Positions 1 through 7,782 of a stretch of DNA of 64,000 nucleotides are shown one piece after another. Source of the DNA: Smaragdicoccus niigatensis DSM 44881 = NBRC 103563 (lineage in GTDB: Bacteria > Actinomycetota > Actinomycetes > Mycobacteriales > Mycobacteriaceae); the NCBI RefSeq assembly GCF_000380645.1, contig NZ_AQXZ01000010.1, positions 62,001 to 126,000 on the forward strand. The letters are read 5' to 3'. The position numbers were made by a program, and so were the translations under genes. A model generated the notes under the pieces. It was not told where the DNA came from and did not search any database. It saw only the letters and a program-made list of their open reading frames with translations. Every line of letters starts with the position of its first letter. Position 1 is the first letter of the stretch.

Positions 1-180
1 ACGGATCAGGCCGGCGCCGGCTATCTCCTGACCTATCCGACCGACAAGTGGATCGCGCCCGCGGTGGGGGTCGACCACATTCTCGTCTCGGGTGGTGTTG
101 CCACCGAGGTCCGGACCGTCGATCTACCGGGATCGGATCACCGGGCGTTGGTGGCGACGGTGACTCTCACGGGCACTTGA
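1..180 (+). CDS. C-terminal end of an endonuclease/exonuclease/phosphatase (EEP) family protein, partial
   Basis: Frame 1 is open from the window edge to TGA at 178-180, giving the last 59 residues of a protein that starts outside the window. It contains VDHILVSGGV followed by GSDHRALVATV. An Asp-His strand followed about 25 residues later by SDH-x-x-(L/V)-V is the usual C-terminal signature of EEP/DNase I-like metal-dependent phosphodiesterases, where the last His is catalytic. The substrate cannot be inferred from this fragment. The 3' end overlaps the 3' end of the leftward repeat-protein gene by 14 nt, tail to tail. Confidence 0.75.
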   Translation, partial: TDQAGAGYLLTYPTDKWIAPAVGVDHILVSGGVATEVRTVDLPGSDHRALVATVTLTGT

Positions 181-814
181 CGGTCAGGTTGTCGGCCCCG
201 ACCGCAGTCGCATTGCAGCCGTTGGCGATGGCGCGGTTGTTGTTGTTACTCAGGCCGGCTTGCGCGTATCCGCCGTTCGTCGCGTAGGCGTAGTTGTTGT
301 TGCCTGAGGAACTAGCCAAACTGCCGTTTCGCGAAATCGAAGTGTTGTTGTTGCCGCCGACTAAAGCCGCACTTCCGCCCGACGCGAAAGCGCGGTTGCC
401 GTCGCCGCCATAGTTGATCGCGGTGCTGTCGTTGGTGGCCACAATGACGTTGTTGTTGCCGTTGGCCGCGAACGCGTCGCTGCCGTCACCAAGGGCGATT
501 GCCGTGTTGTGGTCGCCGTTGGCGGCGTCGGCATCGGCGTTGTCTCCGACGGCAATTGCCTTGTTTCCGGTTCCTCCGACGGCTTTCGCGTCGCTGTTGT
601 CACCGGATGCGATGGCAACGCTGCCGCGGCCCGACGCTTCGCATGATGCGTTTCCCGAGGTGAAGCCAGATGTCCCCGCCGCATGGCTGACCTGAACACA
701 GCGGTTTCCGGTGGGAAGCGCCTGGGCCGTGGGGGCGGCGGCGAGAACGAATGCGAGCGCGCTCACCGTCCCACCCAAGGTTGTTGCGATTACTGGGCGG
801 TGGCGAGGCGTCAT
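167..814 (-). CDS. Secreted Asn/Gly/Ala-rich repeat protein (YadA-head-like beta-roll repeats), function unknown
   Basis: The 215-residue product begins with a basic end, a hydrophobic stretch and an Ala-x-Ala cleavage site (TAQALP, about residue 32), so it is predicted to be exported. The mature part has two Cys near its start and two near its end. Between them lie irregular repeats of about 14 residues of the type A(I/V)A-x-GDN-x-A-A-A-NG, for example NKAIAVGDNADADAANGDHN. Such spacing is typical of left-handed beta-roll or YadA-head repeats that stack one turn per repeat, but no membrane-anchor domain is present. The paired Cys may clamp the ends of the solenoid. I know similar short secreted proteins in mycolic-acid bacteria but no assigned function. 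No clear Shine-Dalgarno precedes ATG 814. Confidence 0.7.
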   Translation of the reverse strand: MTPRHRPVIATTLGGTVSALAFVLAAAPTAQALPTGNRCVQVSHAAGTSGFTSGNASCEASGRGSVAIASGDNSDAKAVGGTGNKAIAVGDNADADAANGDHNTAIALGDGSDAFAANGNNNVIVATNDSTAINYGGDGNRAFASGGSAALVGGNNNTSISRNGSLASSSGNNNYAYATNGGYAQAGLSNNNNRAIANGCNATAVGADNLTVKCP

Positions 815-866
815 AAGGGTCCACAGTATTGCCGGTCCGGTCCGAAATCAGCGTTCTGTCCGGATT

Positions 867-1661
867 TCAACCGTTCGCGTCGAGAAATCGAACGGCGTCT
901 GCGATCACCGCGGCGACCTGATCCGGGACTTCGTTCGGCAGTAGGAAGACCGACCCTGGAATCGTGACGAGTGTGATCTGCGGTGCTGCCGCAAGTGTTC
1001 GACGCTCGGCGTCGGTCAGCCCGCCGTCGCTGTTCTTCTCCGCGTGCACGACCCAGGTGGGGACACCCGTGGCGACGAGGCGACCGGCCGGGTCGTCGCT
1101 CTCGAGGTAGTCCAGGTAGGCCGCGCAGATCCGGGTGATGTCCCGGCCCCGGTTCGCGCGGGCGTCCGCGCGCAGTTTCTTCGCGTGGCTCGCCTCGATG
1201 TTCGCGGTCCGGATGATGAGCTCGGTCGCCCACATGAGCGCCCTCATGGGGATTGGTCCGACCCGCTGCGACAACTGCACCACGCGCCGGAAGAACGCGG
1301 ATTCATCGGGTGTCGTAAGGCTGATGCCGAGCAGAACGGTCGGCCCGGTGAACTATCCGGACAGCACCATCTCCAACGCGACCGACGCACCGTGGGAGAA
1401 CCCGACGAGAACGTCGCAGCCGTGTGCCCGCGCAAACGCGGCGGTCTCCGTGGCCATCGCGGGAATCGTGTGGTTGTCCGGACCGAGCGGTGCGCCGGCG
1501 TTGCCGGGCAGCGTCGTGGCGACGAGTCGGACGCCTTGAAGTGCGGGTTCCGCCATGACGAGTTCGTACGACCGTGCCGCGCACGAACCGCCCGGCAGCA
1601 GCAGCGCGGCGTGCGCCGCGTCAGGTGGACCTGATTCCAGAAAATCCCACTTCGGAGGCAT
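867..1661 (-). pseudogene. Alpha/beta hydrolase gene interrupted by an in-frame TAG
   Basis: Two leftward open frames lie in the same phase and are separated by one TAG codon (complement of 1353-1355). The first half starts at ATG 1661, preceded by GAGGAGAG, and runs from MPPKWDFLESGPPD through LLLPGG (oxyanion region) to GFSHGAS, a GxSxG nucleophile elbow. It then reads MVLSG-stop. Reading through the TAG gives FTGPTVLLGISL and continues without shift to a hydrolase-like C-terminal half. That half has VPTWVVHAEKNSDG (acid-residue strand) and ends at 867 with FLDANG. No other stop or frameshift is seen over about 264 codons, so the lesion is recent, a sequencing error, or suppressed. The total length fits a small esterase or lactonase-type hydrolase. 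The substrate is unknown. Confidence 0.75.
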
Positions 1662-1741
1662 GTTTTCTCTCCTCGAGAGAGTTGGGATAATCATGTCACC
1701 GTCAGGCGAAGCTGAGAATCGTCCCGGGTGGGCATGCACCA

Positions 1742-1771
1742 CCCCTAGGAGTCCTATCTGGTGACTGTCAC
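1742..1771 (+). promoter_or_regulatory. Conserved upstream element with palindrome GGTGACTGTCACC
   Basis: CCCTAGGAGTCCTATCTGG is followed directly by the perfect 6-bp-arm palindrome GGTGAC-T-GTCACC. A closely similar block, CCCTAGGGTTCCTATTTG then a TGTGA/TCACA dyad, stands about 87 nt before the peptidase gene at 2649. This copy stands about 80 nt before the lipoprotein gene at 1822. Equal distance and order suggest that both genes share a promoter or operator type. This is inference from two copies. Confidence 0.5.
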
Positions 1772-1821
1772 CCGGCCGCACCATTGACTTGTTCGACAAT
1801 CACTAGGCCGAGAGGGACATC

Positions 1822-2457
1822 ATGTCGGTCAACCGTAGGGGCACCAAAGCCATTGTTCTCATGATCAGCGCGGCAACGAGCATGCTGGTCATAGGGTGCT
1901 CGAGTTCGACCGACGACGGTCCTTCGATGCCGACGACTCATGCTTCGGTGTCAAAGACTTCCACGACAACGACGACGACCAAGAGTTCGGACAGCGACAA
2001 CCCCTTCGGGTTTTCGTTCCCGAGCGACTCCAATTCGCCGGACGGAAACGACGATTCGGACAAGGGTTCCGGTGGTTCGGATAGCGATTCCGGTGGCGGG
2101 CCCACCCTGGATGCTGCGACCGGCTCCTACCCCGGCGACTGGAAGGGCGGGGGCCGGACGATGACTCTCAGCCCTGACGGCACCGGAACCATGAAGCTGG
2201 ATGACTCCGAGTATGCGATCGCCTGGGCGAATGAAGGCGCCGGTATCACGGTCACGATCAAGTCGATCACCGTCAAGAAGGATGGTGCGGAGAAGGTCGG
2301 CAAGGTCTGGCACGGCGCACTCCAGAAGGACCCCGACAGCAGCAAGACCGTTCTGCACCTCGCGGACAAGGCGTCCGACCTCAAGGAGATGTTCAGCGGA
2401 ATGTTCTGGTGCAACAACGACTCGGACAACAGCTTCTTGTGCGGCGGCGGCGAGTGA
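1822..2457 (+). CDS. Secreted lipoprotein with Ser/Asp/Gly-rich linker
   Basis: The N-terminus (MSVNRRGTKAIVLMISAA) leads to the lipobox VIGC, with the acylated Cys at about residue 26, so the product is probably a surface lipoprotein. A low-complexity Thr/Ser/Asp/Gly linker covers residues 30 to 90. The remaining 120 residues form a compact domain beginning YPGDWKGGGRTMTLSPDGTG, rich in beta strands, with one Cys pair close to the end (FWCNNDSDNSFLCGGG). The pattern resembles small lipocalin-like or META-like secreted domains of actinobacteria, but I do not recognise a named family. A GAGAGGG Shine-Dalgarno precedes ATG. The gene is monocistronic: a hairpin terminator follows at 2485 and the next gene has its own regulatory block. 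Confidence 0.75.
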   Translation: MSVNRRGTKAIVLMISAATSMLVIGCSSSTDDGPSMPTTHASVSKTSTTTTTTKSSDSDNPFGFSFPSDSNSPDGNDDSDKGSGGSDSDSGGGPTLDAATGSYPGDWKGGGRTMTLSPDGTGTMKLDDSEYAIAWANEGAGITVTIKSITVKKDGAEKVGKVWHGALQKDPDSSKTVLHLADKASDLKEMFSGMFWCNNDSDNSFLCGGGE

Positions 2458-2484
2458 CCGACTGACTGATTGACGAACACCAGA

Positions 2485-2514
2485 GCCTGGTCCCCGATTC
2501 GGGGGCCAGGCTTT
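2485..2514 (+). terminator. Rho-independent terminator after lipoprotein gene
   Basis: GCCTGGTCCCC-GATTC-GGGGGCCAGGC forms an 11-bp stem with one wobble and a 5-nt loop. It is followed by TTTGCTGTTT, 27 nt after the stop codon at 2457. Confidence 0.8.
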
Positions 2515-2561
2515 GCTGTTTCTGCAGGTAAGAGGCTTGCAAGGGGGTGGGAACGTGAGCC

Positions 2562-2591
2562 CTAGGGTTCCTATTTGTGATGCCCGTCACA
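2562..2591 (+). promoter_or_regulatory. CRP/GlxR-type binding site in conserved upstream block
   Basis: TGTGA-TGCCCG-TCACA exactly matches the TGTGA-N6-TCACA consensus of CRP-family regulators (Crp of mycobacteria, GlxR of corynebacteria). The site lies at about 2576-2591. It directly follows CCCTAGGGTTCCTATT, the block it shares with the element at 1742. Its centre is about 65 nt before the start of the peptidase gene. A CRP-family protein encoded elsewhere would be expected to bind; this is inferred from the match alone. Confidence 0.6.
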
Positions 2592-2648
2592 CCGGACATT
2601 TAAGAGAGGCAGCGGAGCATTCAGCCGCTGCATTTTGTAGGAGTCCCG

Positions 2649-4271
2649 ATGACCGACACCCTTGTCTTCGATACGCCCGTTCTGCCGTTCGAAGTCCCCA
2701 ATCTGCCCGTGACGCAGGGAGCGCCCGAAAAACCACGACGACGGGGGCGCAAGTCGCGCCTGGTCATCGGGTTGATCAGCGTTTCGACCCTGGTGGGAAC
2801 CGGCATTCTGAGCCACCAGCTGCAGACCGCGGCCGGCCCGCTCGACAAGTTCTACAACCAGACGATCCAGTGGGGGTCGTGTAAAGGCTTTGAAATGGGC
2901 GGACCTGAACTCAACCATGGACTGCAATGCGCTCGGGTCACGGTTCCGCTCGACTACTCGAAGCCCGACGGTGAAACCGCATCGATCGCGATCTCCCGGT
3001 CACGAGCGACGGGAAACAAGATCGGCTCAATCCTGGTGAACCCGGGCGGACCCGGCGGCTCCGGCCTGTCGATGCCGACGGATGCCGGCTACAGCTCCAC
3101 GCTCGGCGAGAACTTCGACGTCATCGGGTTCGACCCGCGCGGAATCGGCGCCTCGACCCCGGCGATCAAGTGCACCACCACCTCCGAGATGGACCAGAGT
3201 CGTCAGAGCGACGGTTACGACAACACGCCCGCTGGGATCACGGCGCAAGAGGCTAGCACCAAGGCGTGGGTATCCAGCTGCGTCAAGCGGTCCGGACTCA
3301 ACCTTCTCGCACATGTCGGTACACGCGACGTTGTGCGGGACATGGACATCATTCGTGCCGTACTCGGCGATGACAAACTGACGTACGTTGGCTACTCGTA
3401 CGGCACCCGACTTGGTGCCACCTATGCCGAGATGTTCCCGGACAACGTGAGGGCGATGGTTCTCGACGGTGCTCTCGACCCCACGCAAAACCGGTCCGAC
3501 CAATTGGTCAAGCAGAACCGGGCATTCCAGCAGGCCTTCGACGACTACGCCGCGTACTGTGCGCGGTTCGCCACTTGCCCGCTTGGTAACGATCCGACGA
3601 AAGCGGTATCGAACTATCGCGTGCTCATCGAGTCGCTGATCGGCAATCCTGCCGAGACCAAGGATGGCCGTGGCCTCAGTTATGGAGACGCACAGACAGC
3701 GGTGAGCCTGGCGATGTACTCACCCGCGTTGTGGGGCTACTTGACCCAGGGTCTGAGCGAGGTCACGCAGGGCACAGGTGACACGCTGCTGATGTTGGCC
3801 GACGCCTCCTATGGCCGCCGTGCGGACGGAACGTACACCAACGAACTCGACGCTCGCATCGCGGTTCGCTGCGTCGACGATCCCGCCGCCACCGACCGAG
3901 ACGCACTCGGCAAACTCGACACCGCGATCCGTGAAGCTGCGCCGTTCGAGGACGATGGACGCGGCACTGGGCTCGCACCACTGGATACCTGCGCCTTCTG
4001 GCCGGTCCCGACGACCTCGAAGCCCCACGCCATCAACATCCCCGCCTTGCCGAAGATCGTCGTCGTCTCGACGACACATGACCCGGCAACGCCGTACCAG
4101 GCCGGTGTCGATCTAGCGCGTCAACTGCGTGCGTCGCTGCTCACCTACCAGGGCACCCAGCATGGAGCGTTTTTGAACTCCGGCAAGTGCATCGACGACG
4201 CCGTCATCGCCTACCTGCGGGACCTCAAGGATCCTGGCAACCTGACCTGCGCGCCGGACACCAAGTCCTGA
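2649..4271 (+). CDS. Secreted or membrane-anchored tripeptidyl-aminopeptidase-like alpha/beta hydrolase
   Basis: The 540-residue product has an unusually long cytoplasmic N-terminus (about 37 residues ending in RRRGRKSR). A hydrophobic segment follows at about 38-56, acting as signal or anchor. The hydrolase part has NPGGPGGSG (oxyanion loop, about 131), FDPRGIGAS, nucleophile Ser250 in GYSYG, acid Asp478 in THDPATP and His505 in QHGAF. The C-terminal 90 residues match the TAP-like C-terminal domain of this peptidase clan. Relatives include the streptomycete tripeptidyl aminopeptidases and the mycobacterial cell-wall-associated serine hydrolases Hip1/CaeA and Rv2223c, so proteolysis or esterolysis at the envelope is likely. 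The start follows a GTAGGAGTCCCG Shine-Dalgarno. Upstream is a perfect CRP/GlxR-type site, suggesting carbon-status control. A terminator shared with fadE5 follows. Confidence 0.85.
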   Translation: MTDTLVFDTPVLPFEVPNLPVTQGAPEKPRRRGRKSRLVIGLISVSTLVGTGILSHQLQTAAGPLDKFYNQTIQWGSCKGFEMGGPELNHGLQCARVTVPLDYSKPDGETASIAISRSRATGNKIGSILVNPGGPGGSGLSMPTDAGYSSTLGENFDVIGFDPRGIGASTPAIKCTTTSEMDQSRQSDGYDNTPAGITAQEASTKAWVSSCVKRSGLNLLAHVGTRDVVRDMDIIRAVLGDDKLTYVGYSYGTRLGATYAEMFPDNVRAMVLDGALDPTQNRSDQLVKQNRAFQQAFDDYAAYCARFATCPLGNDPTKAVSNYRVLIESLIGNPAETKDGRGLSYGDAQTAVSLAMYSPALWGYLTQGLSEVTQGTGDTLLMLADASYGRRADGTYTNELDARIAVRCVDDPAATDRDALGKLDTAIREAAPFEDDGRGTGLAPLDTCAFWPVPTTSKPHAINIPALPKIVVVSTTHDPATPYQAGVDLARQLRASLLTYQGTQHGAFLNSGKCIDDAVIAYLRDLKDPGNLTCAPDTKS

Positions 4272-4285
4272 CCGCACAAACAGAA

Positions 4286-4321
4286 AGGCTGGCTCCCGGA
4301 AATCCCGGGAGCCAGCCTTTT
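4286..4321. terminator. Bidirectional terminator between convergent peptidase and fadE5 genes
   Basis: GGCTGGCTCCCGG-AAATC-CCGGGAGCCAGCC is a perfect 13-bp stem, flanked by AAA on the left and TTTT on the right. It can therefore terminate both the rightward gene ending at 4271 and the leftward gene ending at 4334. Confidence 0.9.
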
Positions 4322-4333
4322 CACGTTGACGTA

Positions 4334-6169
4334 TCAGAACGCGGCTTCGTCGAGCTCCATGATGTCGTTGTCCAGCGTGGCCAGAACGTTCTTGACGCTG
4401 GTCAGCAGCGGCAGCGAGTTGCGAGCGAAGAACTGCGCAACCGCGACCTTGCCCTCGTAGAAGCTCTTGTCGGCGCCGGCAGCGCCATTGTCGAGAGCAG
4501 CCAGCGAGACCTCGGCGTGGCGAAGCAGCTGCCAGCCGATGAGCAGGTCACCGACGGCCATCAGGAAGCGCACCGAACCGGTACCGACCTTGTAGAGCTC
4601 GGCCGGGTTGTCCTTGGCGGCGAACATGGGGCCCATGAGCGAACCGGCCATGGCCTGAACGTCCTCGAGAGCGGTCTTCAGCAGCTGACGCTCGTTCTTC
4701 AGGCGACCGTTGCCGGCCTCACTGTCGATGAACTTCGTGATCTGGCCGGCGACGTGCGCGAGAGCGACACCGCGGTCCTTGGCGATCTTGCGGAAGAAGA
4801 AGTCCAGGGCCTGGATGGCCGTGGTGCCCTCGTAGAGCGAGTCGATCTTCGCGTCACGGATGTACTGCTCGATCGGGTAGTCCTGGAGGAAGCCCGAGCC
4901 ACCGAGAGTCTGAAGCGACTCGGTGAGCTTCTCGTAGGCACGCTCGGAACCGACACCCTTGACGATCGGGAGGAGAAGGTCGTTCACGCGGAACGCCATG
5001 TCGTGGTCCGCACCCGAAGCGGCGAGAGCGGTGTCGTCGTTCTGGTGAGCGGCGGTGTAGAGGTAGATCGCACGCAGACCCTCGGCGTACGCCTTCTGGG
5101 TCATGAGGGCGCGACGAACGTCCGGGTGGTGCGTGATGGTGACGCGCGGAGCCGCCTTGTCCATCATCTGGGTCATGTCCGAACCCTGGACGCGGCTCTT
5201 GGCGTACTCGAGGGCGTTGAGGTAACCGGTCGAGAGGGTACCGATCGCCTTCGTGCCGACCATCATGCGAGCGTTCTCGATGACGTCGAACATCTGGGCA
5301 ATGCCGTTGTGGACGTCGCCGACGAGCCAGCCGACGGCCGGGGTGCCGTGGAGACCGAACGAAACCTCACACGTGGCCGAAGCCTTGAGGCCCATCTTGT
5401 GCTCGAGGCCGGTGACGAATGCGCCGTTGCGCTCACCGAGGGTCTCGGTCTCGAAGTCGAAGTGGAACTTCGGAACGAAGAACAGCGACAGACCCTTGGT
5501 ACCCGGGCCAGCGCCCTCGGGGCGGGCGAGCACGAGGTGGAAGGTGTTCTCGAACAGGTCGTCAGCGTCGGCCGAGGTGATGAAGCGCTTCACACCCTCG
5601 ATGTGCCAGGTGCCGTCGGCCTGCTGGACGGCCTTGGTGGTGCCGGCGCCGACGTCCGAACCGGCGTCCGGCTCGGTGAGAACCATGGTGGCGCCCCAGC
5701 CGCGCTCAGCTGCGACCTCGGCCCACTTCTTCTGCTCGTCGGTTCCGTTGTGGTGGAAGATCTGGGCGAAGCTGGCACCAGCGGCGTACATGATGATCGC
5801 CGGGTTCGAGCCGAGGCCCATTTCCTGCAGGGCCCAGGTGACGGCGCGAGGTGCCGGCATACCGCCGAGCTCCTCCAGCAGACCGACCCGGTCCCAGCCA
5901 CCATCGGCGTAGGCGCGGTACGACTTCTTGAAGCCTTCGGGGATCGAAACCGTGTGGGTCGACGGGTCGAACACCGGGGGGTTGCGGTCGGTGTCGGCGA
6001 ACGACTCGGCCATCGGACCCTCGGCGACCTTGCTGAACTCCTTCAGCATCTCGCGCACAGTGTCTTCGTCGAGATCGCCGTAACCGCCGGCGGCGAGAAC
6101 GTCACCAATACCAAGGACCTCGAACAGGTTGAATTCGATGTCGCGGACGTTGGACTTGTAGTGGCTCAT
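4334..6169 (-). CDS. fadE5: Acyl-CoA dehydrogenase, FadE5 type
   Basis: The 611-residue flavoenzyme matches mycobacterial FadE5 (Rv0244c) in length and in its distinctive N-terminus [20 protein letters not shown]. It would catalyse the first step of beta-oxidation, alpha,beta-dehydrogenation of acyl-CoA with FAD. FadE5 enzymes accept a broad range of chain lengths and differ from short ACADs by extra N- and C-terminal helices. Visible family motifs are [14 protein letters not shown] (FAD/acyl-CoA binding, near 170), RFITSADAD, and [16 protein letters not shown], which in this family lies next to the FAD and carries the catalytic-base region. The gene stands alone; ATG 6169 follows GGGTCTCAAG. 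A 12-bp palindrome about 100 nt upstream (6267-6278) is a likely operator for a TetR-type fatty-acid regulator. Confidence 0.93.
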   Translation of the reverse strand: MSHYKSNVRDIEFNLFEVLGIGDVLAAGGYGDLDEDTVREMLKEFSKVAEGPMAESFADTDRNPPVFDPSTHTVSIPEGFKKSYRAYADGGWDRVGLLEELGGMPAPRAVTWALQEMGLGSNPAIIMYAAGASFAQIFHHNGTDEQKKWAEVAAERGWGATMVLTEPDAGSDVGAGTTKAVQQADGTWHIEGVKRFITSADADDLFENTFHLVLARPEGAGPGTKGLSLFFVPKFHFDFETETLGERNGAFVTGLEHKMGLKASATCEVSFGLHGTPAVGWLVGDVHNGIAQMFDVIENARMMVGTKAIGTLSTGYLNALEYAKSRVQGSDMTQMMDKAAPRVTITHHPDVRRALMTQKAYAEGLRAIYLYTAAHQNDDTALAASGADHDMAFRVNDLLLPIVKGVGSERAYEKLTESLQTLGGSGFLQDYPIEQYIRDAKIDSLYEGTTAIQALDFFFRKIAKDRGVALAHVAGQITKFIDSEAGNGRLKNERQLLKTALEDVQAMAGSLMGPMFAAKDNPAELYKVGTGSVRFLMAVGDLLIGWQLLRHAEVSLAALDNGAAGADKSFYEGKVAVAQFFARNSLPLLTSVKNVLATLDNDIMELDEAAF

Positions 6170-6266
6170 CTTGAGACCCGTATTCCTTTGCTCTTCGTTG
6201 AGCTGGTGCGGACTAGAGTTCAGTTCCGCCCAGGGGTGCTACCCACCGGTAACTTAATAGCCATGT

Positions 6267-6278
6267 TACTGGCCAGTA
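6267..6278 (-). promoter_or_regulatory. Palindromic operator candidate upstream of fadE5
   Basis: TACTGGCCAGTA is a perfect 12-bp palindrome inside TTACTGGCCAGTAG, about 98 nt before the fadE5 start. A related ACCGGT element stands nearby at 6245-6250. Dyads of this shape are typical TetR-family operators, and fatty-acid degradation genes in this order are often under TetR repressors that respond to acyl-CoA. The cognate regulator is not in the window. Confidence 0.45.
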
Positions 6279-6333
6279 GTTTTGCTGTTCAAGTGTTCAG
6301 CTAAGGCTGTGATGCGAAATACAGGTCCCCCCG

Positions 6334-6397
6334 CGCAAGGAGGATGAGTGAGCATCGCAGCGACGAAGGAGCGAGGAGCGGAGCGAGGGACGGTGCG
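6334..6397 (+). repeat. Dispersed intergenic GAGCGnAGCGAG-type repeat, copy 1
   Basis: This 64-bp segment starts CGCAAGGAGGATGAGTGAGC and ends GAGCGAGGGACGGTGCG. The reverse complement of 23671-23752 begins and ends the same way (about 28 nearly identical bases at one end, 25 at the other) with about 18 extra bases in the middle. A 15-bp core, GAGCGGAGCGAGGGA, also occurs in reverse at 51561-51575. It lies between fadE5 and a hydrolase gene and is non-coding, so it behaves like a REP-type element. Confidence 0.75.
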
Positions 6398-6424
6398 CGC
6401 AGAAGGCGCCGTAACGTAGGTCTC

Positions 6425-7030
6425 ATGCCGAATGAACTGCTGGTCACGACCAGTGCCGGTAATGCATCTGTCGTAGTGGATACCCCGACTGGCGAGCCTC
6501 GTGGACTTGTCGTCCTCACGCACGGCGCCGGTGGCGGCATCGAAACGCTCGACCTCCATGCGGTTCGGGATGCCGCGGTGGCGCGCGGTGCGGTCGTTGC
6601 GCGGGTGAACCAGCCGTACGTCGTCGCGGGCCGCCGGATGCCACCCCGCCCGCCGGTTCAGGACCCGGCCTGGATCGAAGTGATTCTGCAACTGCGGCAG
6701 CGCTTTCCGGGACCGCTGGTGCAGGGCGGGCGAAGCAATGGTGCGCGCGTGGCATGCCGGACGGCGACGTCGGTCGAGGCGGTCGGGGTCCTGGCTCTGG
6801 CGTTCCCGCTGCATCCGCCGGGCAAGCCGGAGAACTCTCGCGTCGAGGAGTTGCGGGGAGCAGGCGTTCCGGTCATCGTCGTGAACGGGGCGAATGATCC
6901 CTTCGGCATCCCGGACGCCGGCGATGCGCAGGAGGTTCACGTGCTTCCGGGTGAGGCGCATTCGTTCAAGAAGTCGCGTGCGGAGATCCGCGCCGCGGTG
7001 GACCCGTGGTTGGAGCGCTGGCTCAGCTAG
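6425..7030 (+). CDS. Small alpha/beta hydrolase, TEX30/KANL3-like
   Basis: The 201-residue protein begins MPNELLVTTSAGNASVVVD. It carries VLTHGAGGG (oxyanion strand turn, about 31-39), nucleophile Ser in GGRSNGAR (about 101) and NGANDPFG (acid turn). It ends with GEAHSFKK, whose His completes the triad. Length, the HGAGGG turn and the GRSNGAR elbow fit the dienelactone-hydrolase-like TEX30/KANL3 family of short hydrolases, whose substrates are mostly unknown. Upstream in-frame codons back to 6344 are encoded by the dispersed repeat, so the start at 6425 (ATG within TCTCATGCCG) is preferred. Its 3' end overlaps the convergent methyltransferase gene by 8 nt. Confidence 0.75.
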   Translation: MPNELLVTTSAGNASVVVDTPTGEPRGLVVLTHGAGGGIETLDLHAVRDAAVARGAVVARVNQPYVVAGRRMPPRPPVQDPAWIEVILQLRQRFPGPLVQGGRSNGARVACRTATSVEAVGVLALAFPLHPPGKPENSRVEELRGAGVPVIVVNGANDPFGIPDAGDAQEVHVLPGEAHSFKKSRAEIRAAVDPWLERWLS

Positions 7031-7622
7031 GCCGGTGCGCGGTGACGAGGCAGTCGATAGCGACACCTTTTTCGGTCGCGCGGTGCAGCTTCTGGGCGAT
7101 ATCGATCGTCAACAAGTCCTCGACGTCAGACACGATGTCCTCCGGTGTGTAGAGAACCTCGGGGTCTTGAGGTCCGCCGACGCCCTCGGCGATGTTCGTC
7201 GAGTCATGCCCGAGGACCACGAGCGTTCCGCCCGGTGCGAGTGCCTGCGCGCAACGACGCATCAGGTCGCGTCGCTCGGTCTCTGGAAAGTGAAGATAGG
7301 CGCTGATGATGAGGCTGAATTCCCCGGGAATGTCCCAAGAGGTGAGGTCGGCCTCGACCCACGTGAGCCGATCGCGAGTCCGGCGGGGCAGTTTGGTGGC
7401 GATGGTCGCGCCCTTGTTGAGGGCGACTCGGGAGAAATCGACGGCGGTGACCGTCCAGGCGTTCAGGGCGAGCCATATCGCATGACGGCCTTCTCCGCAG
7501 CCGAGATCGAGCGCGCGACCGCGATGCAGCGGCCAGGCCTGCGCCACGATGACGGGATTGGGCGGAGCGCCCCACACGAGTTCGGTGGATGCGTAGCGGT
7601 CGTCCCAGGCTTGCGCATCCAT
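7023..7622 (-). CDS. Class I SAM-dependent methyltransferase
   Basis: The 199-residue enzyme has an N-terminal WDDRYASTELVWGAPPNP, which often precedes small-molecule methyltransferases of the TehB/thiopurine-like group. Motif I follows as LDLGCGEGRHA (about residues 38-48), then VDFSRVAL (motif II acidic end), DLTSWD, and a motif-IV-like region LIISAYLHFP. These bind S-adenosylmethionine. The acceptor cannot be told; relatives are annotated for tellurite/selenite resistance, thiol or small-lipid methylation. It converges with the hydrolase gene by 8 nt and no terminator lies between them, so the two transcripts probably overlap. No strong Shine-Dalgarno is visible before ATG 7622. Confidence 0.8.
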   Translation of the reverse strand: MDAQAWDDRYASTELVWGAPPNPVIVAQAWPLHRGRALDLGCGEGRHAIWLALNAWTVTAVDFSRVALNKGATIATKLPRRTRDRLTWVEADLTSWDIPGEFSLIISAYLHFPETERRDLMRRCAQALAPGGTLVVLGHDSTNIAEGVGGPQDPEVLYTPEDIVSDVEDLLTIDIAQKLHRATEKGVAIDCLVTAHRPS

Positions 7623-7632
7623 ACAGGAGAAC

Positions 7633-7782
7633 CTAGCTCGTCAGAATCTTCTCTCGAAGGTCAACCGAGTGGTTCGCCCGTGCTTCTTGCGGCTGTTCGG
7701 TCGCACGGCAGAGCCTGCCGAGCACTAGCGCGACCGGAAGCGCCGCGAAGGCCCACAATGCGAGGGCGATGGCGATGACCAT
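7633..7782 (-). CDS. Small single-pass membrane protein, 49 residues
   Basis: ATG 7782 opens a 49-codon frame ending at TAG (complement 7633-7635). The product starts MVIAIALALWAFAALPVALV, one strong transmembrane segment. It then has a positively charged turn (GRLCRATEQ) and a polar tail ending VDLREKILTS. Charge distribution suggests the N-terminus outside and the tail in the cytoplasm. Codon use is GC-rich at third positions, as in neighbours. The stop is 11 nt before the start of the methyltransferase gene, so the two may be co-transcribed. No homologue or function is recognised; the Shine-Dalgarno is weak (GGA), which lowers confidence. Confidence 0.55.
   Translation of the reverse strand: MVIAIALALWAFAALPVALVLGRLCRATEQPQEARANHSVDLREKILTS

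Noticed and set aside
4187-4271. Possible second start inside the peptidase gene tail
   Set aside because: The frame belongs to the FadE5 antisense shadow; the region encodes the TAP-like C-terminal domain.
4187-6304. Long + frame (705 codons) opposite fadE5
   Set aside because: It is a GC-rich antisense shadow: Leu/Val/Arg/Glu-rich with no domain, whereas the minus strand encodes a full FadE5-type enzyme in register.
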